A stretch of DNA of 64,000 nucleotides from Clostridia bacterium (GCA_017456555.1 JAFTJF010000008.1:1-64000); one strand, 5' to 3'. Counted from the first letter of the stretch, positions 26,409 through 35,561 are shown. The notes: generated by a model from the letters alone, not told the origin. Numbers and translations are program-made.

Positions 26409-27413
26409 TTAATAAATATTTATTGGTGCATATTTTGTTAAATTAAAATTTTTATAATATGCATCTTCTTCATCTCCCAATTTTTTCCAAACTCCAGATA
26501 TTCCTTCAAAACTACATTCTTCTGATATATCTTTAACATCTTCTCCTGTTTTATTTAAATACAAAAATTTATTATTAGTATATAACAATTCCATTTTTAT
26601 AGCTTTTTTACCTGTTCCATATCTAAAATAAGAAATATCATCTTTTATTGAAAAATTTGGAATCCATACATAAATATAATTTTTTAAGTCTAATATAGAA
26701 TTATAGTAATTTACATTTTCATTTAAAGTTCCATCTTGATTTAAAAATAAATCTTTTAAAGAATCACCTTCTCTCGAAAATACAACTACTTTTGCCCATT
26801 TTTTTGAAGAATAATTATACCATTCAATATCATCAGCACTTGTTACAACATAAGAATTATCATTTTCTGAATATTTAATTGGTATAATTTCATAGTCGTC
26901 CAAATATATTCCCAAACTATTAAAGTATTCATCATTAATCACTGGAGAATTACATTCTCCAATGTTTTCTCTTTCAATTACTGTAGATACATCTACACTC
27001 TCTACTTTTTTATTTACAGAATACTTTACAGCTACTTTTATATTTTTAACTAAATTAAATTGTTCTCCATAATTTTCAATCTGTAATTCTACAATATAGT
27101 CACTTGGAATTTGTGTTCCAAAAAAATTCTCTGAAAATTCATTTCCATAAACAGTTATATATTGCACATTTCCCTCTATCCTTTTTGATATTCCAACATA
27201 GGAAAGTTCTTCAATATATTTTTCTATATCATCAAAATTTCTAATTTTAATATTTTCTAATATACTACTAGAAATCAAGGCTGCTTCTGATTTTTTATTT
27301 ATCCTTTGCGATGATATTTTTATTTCAAATGAAATTAAAGTTATACAAAAAATAATACTGCAAACTACGATTATTGAAAAAATTATTTCTAAAGGCATAA
27401 TTTTTTTCTTCAT
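26409..27413 (-). CDS. pseudopilin-like or surface protein of the pilus operon, 334 aa
   Basis: One N-terminal hydrophobic helix (residues about 7-30, LEIIFSIIVVCSIIFCITLI) carries an external domain of about 300 aa. The short basic start and helix resemble a type IV pseudopilin, but the usual G/FTLIE cleavage motif is absent. The domain has many Tyr/Asn/Asp residues (SGVWKKLGDEEDAYY near the end). It may be a minor pilin or a tip or adhesion protein; this is inferred from position between the 58-aa pilin-like gene and pilC. Confidence 0.65.
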   Translation of the reverse strand: MKKKIMPLEIIFSIIVVCSIIFCITLISFEIKISSQRINKKSEAALISSSILENIKIRNFDDIEKYIEELSYVGISKRIEGNVQYITVYGNEFSENFFGTQIPSDYIVELQIENYGEQFNLVKNIKVAVKYSVNKKVESVDVSTVIERENIGECNSPVINDEYFNSLGIYLDDYEIIPIKYSENDNSYVVTSADDIEWYNYSSKKWAKVVVFSREGDSLKDLFLNQDGTLNENVNYYNSILDLKNYIYVWIPNFSIKDDISYFRYGTGKKAIKMELLYTNNKFLYLNKTGEDVKDISEECSFEGISGVWKKLGDEEDAYYKNFNLTKYAPINIY

Positions 27414-27480
27414 AATTCAATCCTAAATATATACTAAATTAGGCATATACATTACAAGAAAAATGCATATGCCTATTTTT

Positions 27481-27657
27481 TTATTTTTGAGTTGTTACAT
27501 TAGCCTCTTCTACTAAATTATTAACAAGAGGTTCAACTTCTCTTTCGTAAATACCATTATCTTGCATAACAACATATGTAGTAACTCCTAATAGCATCAT
27601 TAATACAACAATTAGTACTACAAATTTTTGTATTGCCATTCCCTTTTGAGATTTCAT
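27481..27657 (-). CDS. 58-aa pilin-like single-helix peptide
   Basis: ATG 27657 has AAAGGAG 7 bases upstream and the frame ends at TAA 27481. The start MKSQKGMAIQKFVVLIVVLM has a short basic leader ending in Lys-Gly, then a hydrophobic helix to about residue 31, then an acidic tail. This is the layout of a class III prepilin signal, but the Glu expected at position +5 of the mature chain is not present. It lies 12 bases after the PilP-like gene, so it belongs to the pilus operon. A tiny pilin or pilus-assembly peptide is inferred. Confidence 0.7.
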   Translation of the reverse strand: MKSQKGMAIQKFVVLIVVLMMLLGVTTYVVMQDNGIYEREVEPLVNNLVEEANVTTQK

Positions 27658-27669
27658 ATTATTACTCCT

Positions 27670-28218
27670 TTATTTTGAATTCTTATCTTCAAAGAAAGTT
27701 CCTACTGAACTTTCTGTTTTCTCTTTTGAAATTGTATTTTTTACTGTATTTTGAACAGTGCTTTTTACTGTATTTGATGTCTTTTTCTCTTCTACAATGT
27801 TTTGGTTTTCAACTACTTTATTTTCAACTTCTACAGGATTGCTAGTTTGTGAATTTGTTGTTGTTCCTGTTTTTGTTGTAGTTGTAACAACTTCATCTAT
27901 TGATTCTGAAGTTTCTGCAAAAGGATCTTTTTTTCCACTTTCATAAGAATTATCTGATGCATAAACTGTTAAATCTTCTGCACCAATACTATAAGATTGT
28001 AATACTGAATTTGAAGTTTGTTTTGTTACATCTACACCACTATTATTTTGAATTTCAGTTAGAACATTATTTACATTATCACTAGTTTCATATTTTACTG
28101 AAACAATATCATCTGTGTCTATAGACATAGAATCATAAAATAATATTCCTAAACAAAACATTATTACTATGAAAAGTAATAGTATTATAAATGCTTCTTT
28201 AACAATTTTATTATTCAT
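27670..28218 (-). CDS. single-pass membrane protein of the pilus operon, PilP-like position, 182 aa
   Basis: Residues about 8-28 form one membrane helix, followed by an external Ser/Thr/Val/Asn-rich chain. The motif ESGKKDPFAE (about residues 92-101) resembles the G-R/K-x-DPF segment of PilP pilus lipoproteins, but no lipobox Cys is present. The C-terminal half is low complexity (TTTTKTGTTTNSQTSN). It follows pilO by 18 bases. PilP-like function is a guess from position and this motif. Confidence 0.55.
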   Translation of the reverse strand: MNNKIVKEAFIILLLFIVIMFCLGILFYDSMSIDTDDIVSVKYETSDNVNNVLTEIQNNSGVDVTKQTSNSVLQSYSIGAEDLTVYASDNSYESGKKDPFAETSESIDEVVTTTTKTGTTTNSQTSNPVEVENKVVENQNIVEEKKTSNTVKSTVQNTVKNTISKEKTESSVGTFFEDKNSK

Positions 28219-28236
28219 TACATTTACCTCTTTATT

Positions 28237-28878
28237 TTAATTTTCAGTTACGATATCTGTATAAACACTACCAGATGTTGTTGGAACTGTTGATAAGTTT
28301 TTACTATTGATTGGTACATCTTTTACAATAAATGTTGCTTGTAAGTTTTCTCCGCCTTTTTCCATTAAGAAATCTCTTATTTCAAAATTTAGTTTATCAT
28401 CATTTTCCATACTATAAATGAAATCTGTTATTGCTATATAATCACCTGTTATCGTGAAGTTTAAATCACATATAACATATTCTGGTAAAATCGATGTTTT
28501 TGTTGCACTTTTTGACACATCAAATTGTAATGTAACACCTTTTTGTGTTGCATAATTTCCAATTGTTGTCCATAAGAAATCAACATCATATAATTCCATT
28601 GAATTCACTGTTGCTTCTGTTATTTTTCCCTCTTGAACTAATGTATCATATTGTGCCTTTTTATTTTTGTATTCTTGAACAGCAGAATTCAAAGATGTTT
28701 TCTTAGCTAAAAATTCTGTTGAATTTTTAGTATTTAACCCTGCTAAAACTTGTTTTTTCTCTGTTGAAGATATGTTAACTTCTTTATAACTTGGTATTAT
28801 AGTAAAACCAAAATTCATTAATAAAAAGCATAATAAACAAGTTATCACAAGTACAAGAATTAATAAATATTTTCTCAT
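28237..28878 (-). CDS. pilO: PilO-like pilus alignment protein
   Basis: One membrane helix (about residues 4-26), a coiled-coil stretch (about 50-90) and a ferredoxin-like domain (LPEYVICDLNFTITGDYIAITDFIYSMEN, then LNFEIRDFLM) make the usual PilO plan. PilO pairs with PilN and links PilM to the outer parts of the pilus machine. 213 aa is typical. Its ATG overlaps the pilMN stop by one base, a sign of translational coupling. Confidence 0.8.
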   Translation of the reverse strand: MRKYLLILVLVITCLLCFLLMNFGFTIIPSYKEVNISSTEKKQVLAGLNTKNSTEFLAKKTSLNSAVQEYKNKKAQYDTLVQEGKITEATVNSMELYDVDFLWTTIGNYATQKGVTLQFDVSKSATKTSILPEYVICDLNFTITGDYIAITDFIYSMENDDKLNFEIRDFLMEKGGENLQATFIVKDVPINSKNLSTVPTTSGSVYTDIVTEN

Positions 28879-30485
28879 TATTTTAAATCTCCCTCTATAG
28901 TAATTTGGATAAGCGAGTCACTCTTTGTTCCAGTTGTTGATTGAACATTTTCAAGCATTCCATCTGATTTTATTGCTGCTAGAAAATATCCTAATTGTTC
29001 ATATTTTTCTGATACTGCTTCTATAACTATATGATTATCTTCTGTATTCTCTATAGAAATTAATTGTACCTTTTGAGGTATTATAAACATTATTTTGTTT
29101 AGCATATTTGGAACTGCATTTTTTGAAATAACTCTTGTTGATTGAGAACTTGTATCACTTGTTGATTCTGCACTACTTATTAAGCTTGCATATGCATTTG
29201 TGTAACTTTGAATTTGTGAAAGTTCTGATTCCATTTCTGCTATTTCTGAAGTTGATTCTTGCAATTTTTCATTTGCAACTTCAATTTGTTTTTTATTTTT
29301 ACTATAAATTCCTCCACCTATACAAGAGAAACCAACAATTGCTATTAATGCTGCTGCAATTCCTCTGACAATCATTTTTTCTTGAATATCAAGTGGTTCT
29401 TTAAATAATTCTCTCCAATTTTTTATATCAAAATTTTCTTTTGAATTTAATAAATTCTCAATTTCAATATTGTCGAATTTTGAAACTGGTGCAAAATTTA
29501 AATCTTTATTTATATATCCTAAACCATCTAATGCAAGAGCTATTGCTGAGTTAACTTCAATATATTCTTTTGTTGGAATTTTAAGTGAATTTGGCTCTAT
29601 AAAAAATGGTTTTAATATTTCACAATTAATATTTTTTAAATAGTCTTGGAAATATAAATCTATATTGCTTATTGTTGCTCCCATACCTGTTATATAAATT
29701 TTATTAATTTTTTCTTTATAGCTTCCAAATACTTTTTTCATTTCGCTAGCTATTTTATTTAACACAGGCATTACAATATCAATATATTCATTTTCGTTTT
29801 CATCTAAGCTTTGTGTTTCATGATCATATATTGTTATATTTTTACAAACTTCATAAGCTTTTTTCCAAGATAATTCTAATTTATTAACTTTTTCAACAAC
29901 AGTTTCTAAACCAGAATTTAAAACATCAACTCTTGTTATTTGACCATCTATTATTGTTGTAATTTTTGTTTCATTTTCGATATTAACAATTGCTATATTT
30001 TCATTTTCGTTTGCTTCAACTAAATTTGTTATACTTGTTGAAACAGGAGTCATTGTAAATAATCTGTAGTCAGATAAAATATCTAGTTTTTGATCTATTT
30101 CTTTTTTATTTGCTGAAATATATAAAGCATTATATTTTTCATAATTTTCTTTATTATCCATCAAAATATATCTAGATTCTAAATATTTTTTATCATAACC
30201 TTTTTCAGAACATAACATTTCAAATTCTATATCTAAAGATTTTGTAATATCTTTTTTCTCTAAAACTGAGAAAACATCAAAATAATTGTATAATTCATTT
30301 GAAATATTAATACTTATAGGAACTTTATAACTATTTGTTTCATCAATTACTTTTATTAAAGCTTTTTCTAAATCTTCAAAAACTTCAACATTAAATGCTT
30401 CAACTTTAAAAGTATCTCTTACTTTTTTTAATTTTGCATATTTTATTAAGTTCTTATCTACATAAATTCCTAAACAACTTGACAT
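28878..30485 (-). CDS. PilM-PilN fusion protein, type IV pilus assembly
   Basis: Residues 1 to about 350 are an actin-like PilM ATPase: GIYVDKNLIKYAKL at the start, IAIVNIENETKITTII as the phosphate-binding region, and IYITGMGATISNIDLYF as the adenosine motif. After a linker, residues about 378-400 form a membrane helix (GIAAALIAIVGFSCIGGGIY), followed by a coiled coil and the PilN domain (LNKIMFIIPQKVQLISIEN). In most bacteria PilM and PilN are separate proteins that bind each other, so the fusion fixes a 1:1 ratio. First gene of the operon. Confidence 0.88.
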   Translation of the reverse strand: MSSCLGIYVDKNLIKYAKLKKVRDTFKVEAFNVEVFEDLEKALIKVIDETNSYKVPISINISNELYNYFDVFSVLEKKDITKSLDIEFEMLCSEKGYDKKYLESRYILMDNKENYEKYNALYISANKKEIDQKLDILSDYRLFTMTPVSTSITNLVEANENENIAIVNIENETKITTIIDGQITRVDVLNSGLETVVEKVNKLELSWKKAYEVCKNITIYDHETQSLDENENEYIDIVMPVLNKIASEMKKVFGSYKEKINKIYITGMGATISNIDLYFQDYLKNINCEILKPFFIEPNSLKIPTKEYIEVNSAIALALDGLGYINKDLNFAPVSKFDNIEIENLLNSKENFDIKNWRELFKEPLDIQEKMIVRGIAAALIAIVGFSCIGGGIYSKNKKQIEVANEKLQESTSEIAEMESELSQIQSYTNAYASLISSAESTSDTSSQSTRVISKNAVPNMLNKIMFIIPQKVQLISIENTEDNHIVIEAVSEKYEQLGYFLAAIKSDGMLENVQSTTGTKSDSLIQITIEGDLK

Positions 30486-30797
30486 TATTTTTTCTCCTTT
30501 GTTACATTAATACTTATTTTGCATTAATATAAAAAATATATGCAATCTCTAAAAGATCTAACTTTATGCGTTTTATTAAACAAAATAAGGCAAATGAAAA
30601 TTATTTGCCTTATCACCAAAATTTACTGTACTTTTTATACAAAAATTATTATTTTTTGCCTCAAAATTTTTATCTTTAAAAGTCCATTTTTTATTAAGGT
30701 AAAAAAACACATATTTCTATGTTATTTATATCTTTTTTTACAAAAAAAGTCAATATTTTTGGGGCATTTATTGAGTAAAAGTAATGTAAATGTAATA
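30486..30797. other. 312-base gap between fbp and the pilus operon
   Basis: Holds the fbp terminator (30572-30613) and, closer to 30485, the untranslated start of the pilus operon with SD AAAGGAG. No clear consensus promoter and no gene was seen. The rest is A/T-rich. Confidence 0.5.
30572..30613 (-). terminator. probable terminator of fbp
   Basis: ATAAGGCAAAT (30585-30595) pairs perfectly with ATTTGCCTTAT (30603-30613). TTTTG and T-rich bases follow on the minus strand. It lies 185 bases after fbp. Confidence 0.75.
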
Positions 30798-32753
30798 TTA
30801 AATTTTTTCTTTTAATTCGCCTTCTCTATAAGCTACTAATAATTGTTTTAAATCTTCAACTTCTTCTTTTAATTTTTCACCAATATCTGTATCAGCAACT
30901 CTTTTTCTTGTTTGAATATTTTCTTTCAAAATTGTTTGAGCTTTAATATCTAAACCTTCTTCAATTGCTTTACATTTTGATTCAAAAGGTTCATTCATTG
31001 CGAGAACTAAACCATGAGAATTATAAGTTAATGTATATCCAGCAATACCAGTAGTTGGTTGGTATGCTTTTGCAAAACCGCCATCTATTACAATCAATTT
31101 TCCATTTGCTTTAACTGGACTTTCTCCATCTTTAGCTTTAACTGGCATATGACCATTTATTATATGGCTATCTTCTTCCTCTCCAAGTCCAAAATTTTCT
31201 AAAATTTTGTCACAAATTGTTTCTTCATTTATCAAAGTATAATATGGATTTTTTGATTCTTTGTGAAGTTCTTTTTCTTCCACAAAATATCTTTCAAAAG
31301 TTGCAGCTTTTTCTTTTCCAAATAATGGTGATTTTGGACCAGCCCAAAAATACCACATTAAATCAATTGCGTCTTGAGTTTCTTCACTCATTTCTCCAAA
31401 ATAAGCTTTGTGTGCAACATTTTCAATATAGTCTAATAGTTCTTTTCCTTTTAAAGATTTTCCCATTATTTCAACACTATCAAAATCTCCATTTGCTTTC
31501 ATAGGAACACATCCATGGAATAGCAAATTAGAATTAAATTTTTGATACATATGACCTTTTGCATATAAGAAATTAACATGTTTGTTTAATTTTTCACTAT
31601 GCATAAAAGACATCTTTAATCTTTCAATAATTTCTTCTTCCTCTTTTGATAATTTATATGGATTTTTCTTATCAACCGTTGGAAAATTTGTATCTGTTAA
31701 TTTATATTCTGTTCCACCAATTACAACAACACCTTTTTCAAGATTCATTTTATCTAGTAAAAGTCTATCTTTCATTTTGTATTCAGGATGTTTTTTTATT
31801 AATTGACCTTCAATTTTAAATTGAATAATAGCCATAGCTTTTTGAATTTTAGATAAAACAATTTTATCAGTATTACTATATTTTGAAACTTCTTTATTTC
31901 TAGGCAAAAATGGTTTACAACTATCTCCTTTATATGTTTCTGTTGCAAATATTGAAAGAGGTCTAATATTAATTCCATATCCTTCTTCTAAAGTTGCCAA
32001 ATTATCATATCTACTACAAATTCTTACAACATTTGCAATACAAGCCTCATTTCCACTTGCAGCTCCCATCCAAAGAATATCATGATTTCCCCATTCTATA
32101 TCTAAACTGTGGAAATTCATTAATTTATCCATAATAATTGGAGCACCTGGACCTCTATCATAAATATCTCCAACAATATGAAGATGATCAATAGCCATTC
32201 TTTTTATTAATTCTGAAATTGCAACAATAAAATTATCAGCTCTATTTAAGTCTATAATGCTATCTACAATTTGACTATAATATAACTCTTTATTACTATC
32301 ATCACCTTGAAGATGTAGCAATTCATCAATAATATAATCAAATCCATCTGGCATAGCTTTTCTAACCTTTGAACGAGTATATTTTGAGCTTACTGCTTTA
32401 GTAACTTCGATTAATCTATATAAAGTAATTTTATACCACTCATTTAAATTTGTTTTTGTTTTCTTAACCAGATTTAATTTTTCTTCTGGATAATAAATTA
32501 AAGTTGCTAAATCTTTTCTATCTTCTTCAGTTAAACTTTTTTCATATATACTTTCAATTTTACTTTTTATAATTCCAGAACCATTATTTAAAAGATGTAT
32601 AAATGCTTCATACTCACCATGAATATCACTTAAAAACAATTCTGTACCTTTTGGTAAATTCAAAATTGCTTGAAGATTTATAATCTCTTCACTAACTTCT
32701 TGAATATTTTTATAAGTTTTACTTAATTGATTTAAATACTTATCCATTTTCAT
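30798..32753 (-). CDS. fbp: class III fructose-1,6-bisphosphatase
   Basis: Gluconeogenic enzyme of the metallophosphatase fold found in Firmicutes. Motifs: LFLSDIHGEYEAF (about residues 39-51), GDIYDRGPGAP (about 195-205), EWGNHDILWMGAASG (about 220-234) and INGHMPVKAKDGESP near 535. 651 aa is normal for this class, which is unrelated in sequence to the E. coli type. Its SD is separated from ATG 32753 by a perfect hairpin (32759-32776). Confidence 0.96.
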   Translation of the reverse strand: MKMDKYLNQLSKTYKNIQEVSEEIINLQAILNLPKGTELFLSDIHGEYEAFIHLLNNGSGIIKSKIESIYEKSLTEEDRKDLATLIYYPEEKLNLVKKTKTNLNEWYKITLYRLIEVTKAVSSKYTRSKVRKAMPDGFDYIIDELLHLQGDDSNKELYYSQIVDSIIDLNRADNFIVAISELIKRMAIDHLHIVGDIYDRGPGAPIIMDKLMNFHSLDIEWGNHDILWMGAASGNEACIANVVRICSRYDNLATLEEGYGINIRPLSIFATETYKGDSCKPFLPRNKEVSKYSNTDKIVLSKIQKAMAIIQFKIEGQLIKKHPEYKMKDRLLLDKMNLEKGVVVIGGTEYKLTDTNFPTVDKKNPYKLSKEEEEIIERLKMSFMHSEKLNKHVNFLYAKGHMYQKFNSNLLFHGCVPMKANGDFDSVEIMGKSLKGKELLDYIENVAHKAYFGEMSEETQDAIDLMWYFWAGPKSPLFGKEKAATFERYFVEEKELHKESKNPYYTLINEETICDKILENFGLGEEEDSHIINGHMPVKAKDGESPVKANGKLIVIDGGFAKAYQPTTGIAGYTLTYNSHGLVLAMNEPFESKCKAIEEGLDIKAQTILKENIQTRKRVADTDIGEKLKEEVEDLKQLLVAYREGELKEKI

Positions 32754-32784
32754 TTTAAACTATATTTTTATATAGTATCTCCTT
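32751..32784 (-). promoter_or_regulatory. hairpin between SD and start codon of fbp
   Basis: AAGGAG (32783-32778 on the minus strand) is 24 bases from ATG. The space is filled by ACTATAT-AAAA-ATATAGT, a perfect 7-bp hairpin (32776-32759). Folding would bring the SD to a normal distance. Confidence 0.5.
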
Positions 32785-32913
32785 TTTATTTTTATAAATA
32801 ATTATTTTATTCTACGTTTGCAATTTTACTAATCATTTGTGATTTTTTTATGAATAACAAATGTATTTTTAGGAAAATATATTTATGAATATTTTTTTAA
32901 AGGAGATGATTTT

Positions 32914-33378
32914 TTGAAACCTATTCAAAGTAAAGAAGAATATCAAGCTTATGTTGATGACAAAACACCAAACTCACCTATTTTAAAAAATTGTTTTAAT
33001 GCATTTTTAGTTGGTGGATTAATTTGTAGTATTGGTCAAATTATTTTTGAAATTTGTAAAACTCGTGGTGTTGATGAATCTACTTCATATACTATTGTTT
33101 CTATGATTTTAGTATTTTGTAGTGCATTTTTAACAAGTCTTAATATATTTAATAAAATTGGAAAATTTGCTGGTGCTGGGTCTTTAATTCCAATTACTGG
33201 TTTTGCCAATTCAATTGTTTCTCCAGCAATGGAATATAAGTCTGAAGGTTATGTTATGGGTGTTGGAGCTAAAATGTTCACTGTTGCTGGGCCGGTTCTT
33301 GTGTACGGTATTTCAACAAGCATTTTAGTCGGAATCATTTACATTATTTTCAATACACAAAGTTTAATTTTAGTTTAA
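32914..33378 (+). CDS. spoVAC: stage V sporulation protein AC
   Basis: Membrane protein of the SpoVA channel that moves dipicolinic acid into the forespore and out at germination. About five hydrophobic segments are visible; the conserved GAGSLIPITGFANSIVSPAMEYKSEG lies at about residues 88-113. It starts at TTG 32914 with AAAGGAG 8 bases upstream. 154 aa is normal. First of three adjacent spoVA genes. The 100 bases upstream contain TGAATAA, which could be a weak sigma-G -35, but I do not see a firm -10. Confidence 0.95.
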   Translation: MKPIQSKEEYQAYVDDKTPNSPILKNCFNAFLVGGLICSIGQIIFEICKTRGVDESTSYTIVSMILVFCSAFLTSLNIFNKIGKFAGAGSLIPITGFANSIVSPAMEYKSEGYVMGVGAKMFTVAGPVLVYGISTSILVGIIYIIFNTQSLILV

Positions 33379-33391
33379 AAAAGGAGAAAAA

Positions 33392-34396
33392 ATGAAAAAA
33401 GTTGGTAATCAAAGTTATATGTTAGAAAATCCTGTAAATATTGCTGCTACTGCTAGTATTGTTGGTCCTAAAGAAAAAGGCGGCCCTCTTCACCAATTTT
33501 TTGATCAATGTTTAGAGGATGAATTTTGGGGTGAAAAAAGTTGGGAATCTGCTGAGAGTAAAATTGTAAAAGAAACTGTTAATATGGCTATTTCAAAATC
33601 TGGAATTGCTGCTCGAGATTTTGACTTTTGTTTTGCTGGTGATCTTTTAAATCAATGTATTGCTTCTTCTTTTGGTTTAAGAGAAACTAATATTCCTTTT
33701 ATTGGTTTATTTGGTGCTTGTTCAACTTTTGTTGAATCAATGCTTGTTGCTTCTAGTTTTATTGATGGTGGATTTGCTACTAATTGTGTTTGTGCTGCTT
33801 CTAGCCATTTTTGTAGTGCAGAAAAACAATTCAGATTCCCTCTAGAACTTGGAAATCAAAGACCTCAATCAAGTCAATGGACTGTTACTGGTTCTGGTAG
33901 TGCAATTCTAACCAAAGATGGAACTGGTCCTTTTATAACAAGTTTCACTCCTGGAAAAATTGTTGATATGGGAATTAAAGATGCAAACAATATGGGAGCT
34001 GCAATGGCTGGTGCTGCAGAAGATACACTAATTCGTCATTTCAAAGATACTGGTAGAAATCCAAGTTATTATGACGCAATTTTTACAGGTGATTTAGGTC
34101 ATATTGGAAAAGATATTTTAATCGATTTAGCTAGTTCAAAAGGTTATAACATAAAATCAAATTATAATGATTGTGGTGTTTTAATTTTTGACAAAGACAA
34201 ACAAGATACACACTCTGGTGGTTCTGGATGTGGTTGTATTGCAACTGTTTTTTCTGGTTACATTTATAAAATGCTTCAAGAAAAACAATATAAAAAAGTT
34301 TTATTAATGGCAACAGGAGCTTTAATGAATTCCACAAGTAGTCAACAAGGAGAATCTATTCCTGGAATCGCTCATGCTATTAGTATTGAATTATAG
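33392..34396 (+). CDS. spoVAD: stage V sporulation protein AD
   Basis: SpoVAD has a thiolase/ketoacyl-synthase fold but binds dipicolinic acid and sits on the spore inner membrane. Conserved parts include FAGDLLNQCIASSFG, LFGACSTFVESM (about residues 107-118, the 'active-site' Cys), AASSHFCSAEKQFRFPLELG and the C-terminal GALMNSTSSQQGESIPGIAHA. 334 aa is normal. It follows spoVAC by 13 bases. Confidence 0.97.
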   Translation: MKKVGNQSYMLENPVNIAATASIVGPKEKGGPLHQFFDQCLEDEFWGEKSWESAESKIVKETVNMAISKSGIAARDFDFCFAGDLLNQCIASSFGLRETNIPFIGLFGACSTFVESMLVASSFIDGGFATNCVCAASSHFCSAEKQFRFPLELGNQRPQSSQWTVTGSGSAILTKDGTGPFITSFTPGKIVDMGIKDANNMGAAMAGAAEDTLIRHFKDTGRNPSYYDAIFTGDLGHIGKDILIDLASSKGYNIKSNYNDCGVLIFDKDKQDTHSGGSGCGCIATVFSGYIYKMLQEKQYKKVLLMATGALMNSTSSQQGESIPGIAHAISIEL

Positions 34397-34455
34397 CACA
34401 TAAAATAATAAAAATTTATTTTGCTATTTTATAACAAATTGAAAGGATAAATTTT

Positions 34456-34824
34456 ATGGATTGGTATATGATTTTAAAAGCATTTATTGTTGGTGGTGCT
34501 CTTTGTATTATTGCTCAAATTTTAATAGATAAAACGAAATTAACTCCAGCAAGAATTTTGGTTGCTTATGTTACGATAGGCGCAATTTTAGGAGGTCTTG
34601 GATGGTACAAACATTTAGTGGATTTTGCTGGTTGTGGTGCTACTGTTCCCCTTACTGGTTTTGGAAATTTACTTGCTAAGGGTGCTGTTTCTGAAGTTCA
34701 GTCTAGTGGATTAGTTGGTGCATTCACTGGTGGAATTAAAGCTGCTAGTGGTGGAATTGCAGCTGCAATCTTTTTTGGATATATTGCCTCTTTAATATCA
34801 AAACCGAAAATAAAAAAACAATAA
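34456..34824 (+). CDS. spoVAE: stage V sporulation protein AE (SpoVAEb type)
   Basis: Small membrane protein related to SpoVAC, with four hydrophobic segments and the shared GCGATVPLTGFGNLLAKGAV motif (about residues 59-78). 122 aa is typical of SpoVAEb. It lies 59 bases after spoVAD and completes the core AC-AD-AE set; spoVAA, AB and AF are not next to it, as in many Clostridia. Confidence 0.95.
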   Translation: MDWYMILKAFIVGGALCIIAQILIDKTKLTPARILVAYVTIGAILGGLGWYKHLVDFAGCGATVPLTGFGNLLAKGAVSEVQSSGLVGAFTGGIKAASGGIAAAIFFGYIASLISKPKIKKQ

Positions 34825-34911
34825 AAAAAATATTTTTGTTTCATATTTCTTACTCTCTCTAAGTACAAAAAACGTTCGCAAAAAATACCGAACATTTTTT
34901 CGAAAAAAGTA

Positions 34912-34940
34912 TTGACATTTTATTAATCAATATGTAAAAT
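34912..34940 (+). promoter_or_regulatory. promoter of the 34989-35561 gene, among GTTCG/CGAAC repeats
   Basis: TTGACA (34912-34917), 17 bases, TAAAAT (34935-34940). GTTCG (34874-34878), CGAAC (34889-34893) and a TTCGCGAA palindrome (34955-34962) surround it and could be operator half-sites. Confidence 0.6.
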
Positions 34941-34988
34941 AAAACAAACAAACATTCGCGAACAAATATTTTGTAGGAGGAAAATAAA

Positions 34989-35561
34989 ATGAATATTTTT
35001 AAAAGAGTAAACTTCACTAATACAAAGGAAAAAATCAATTTTAATAATAACTTTATACTTGGAAAAGATGAAACACTTTTACCAAAATTCACAAGAATTT
35101 TTGGAACAAAATATTCTGTTAATATTTACTATTTAAGAACAGAAAAACCAGAACTAAATTTAACAGAAAATTGTATAAATATTCATTTACCTATGAATTA
35201 TAGAAAAAGAAATAATCAAGATTTATTAGATGTAATTTTAGTAAAAATGTATACAAAAATTGCTGAAAATGAAATTGAAAACATTATGGAAAAAGCAAGA
35301 CATACTTTTGGTTTCGCGCCAGAAGATTATGAAATCAAAAAAATGGCATCTACTCTTGCTACTTGTGATAAAGATACACAAAGTATCTCAATAAATCCAT
35401 ATTTAGTTATGTACTCAAAAGAAATCGTTGAATATGTTGTTTTTCATCAATTTTGTCATTTAAAATATAAAACTCATTCAAAAAAATTCTATGACATGTT
35501 GAAAAAATATGTTCCAAATTATGAAACTTTAGCAAGACAATTACCTAACCTAAAATATTAA
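34989..35561 (+). CDS. DUF45/YgjP-like protein with altered zinc-protease motif, 190 aa
   Basis: The C-terminal half follows the YgjP/DUF45 metallopeptidase pattern: ISINPYLVMY, then EYVVFHQFCHLKYKTHSKKF (about residues 150-169). In the family the motif is HExxH...HS; here it is HQFCH, so the general-base Glu is replaced by Gln while the His residues remain. Metal binding may persist but peptidase activity is doubtful. The start ATG 34989 has TAGGAGG upstream. Its promoter region contains several GTTCG/CGAAC elements. Confidence 0.75.
   Translation: MNIFKRVNFTNTKEKINFNNNFILGKDETLLPKFTRIFGTKYSVNIYYLRTEKPELNLTENCINIHLPMNYRKRNNQDLLDVILVKMYTKIAENEIENIMEKARHTFGFAPEDYEIKKMASTLATCDKDTQSISINPYLVMYSKEIVEYVVFHQFCHLKYKTHSKKFYDMLKKYVPNYETLARQLPNLKY

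Noticed and set aside
30600..30797. A/T-rich stretch with C-T7-A-C-A7-G inverted repeat near 30735-30750
   Set aside because: Only an A/T-run hairpin without G-C pairs beyond one. The stronger terminator at 30572-30613 explains the fbp end better.
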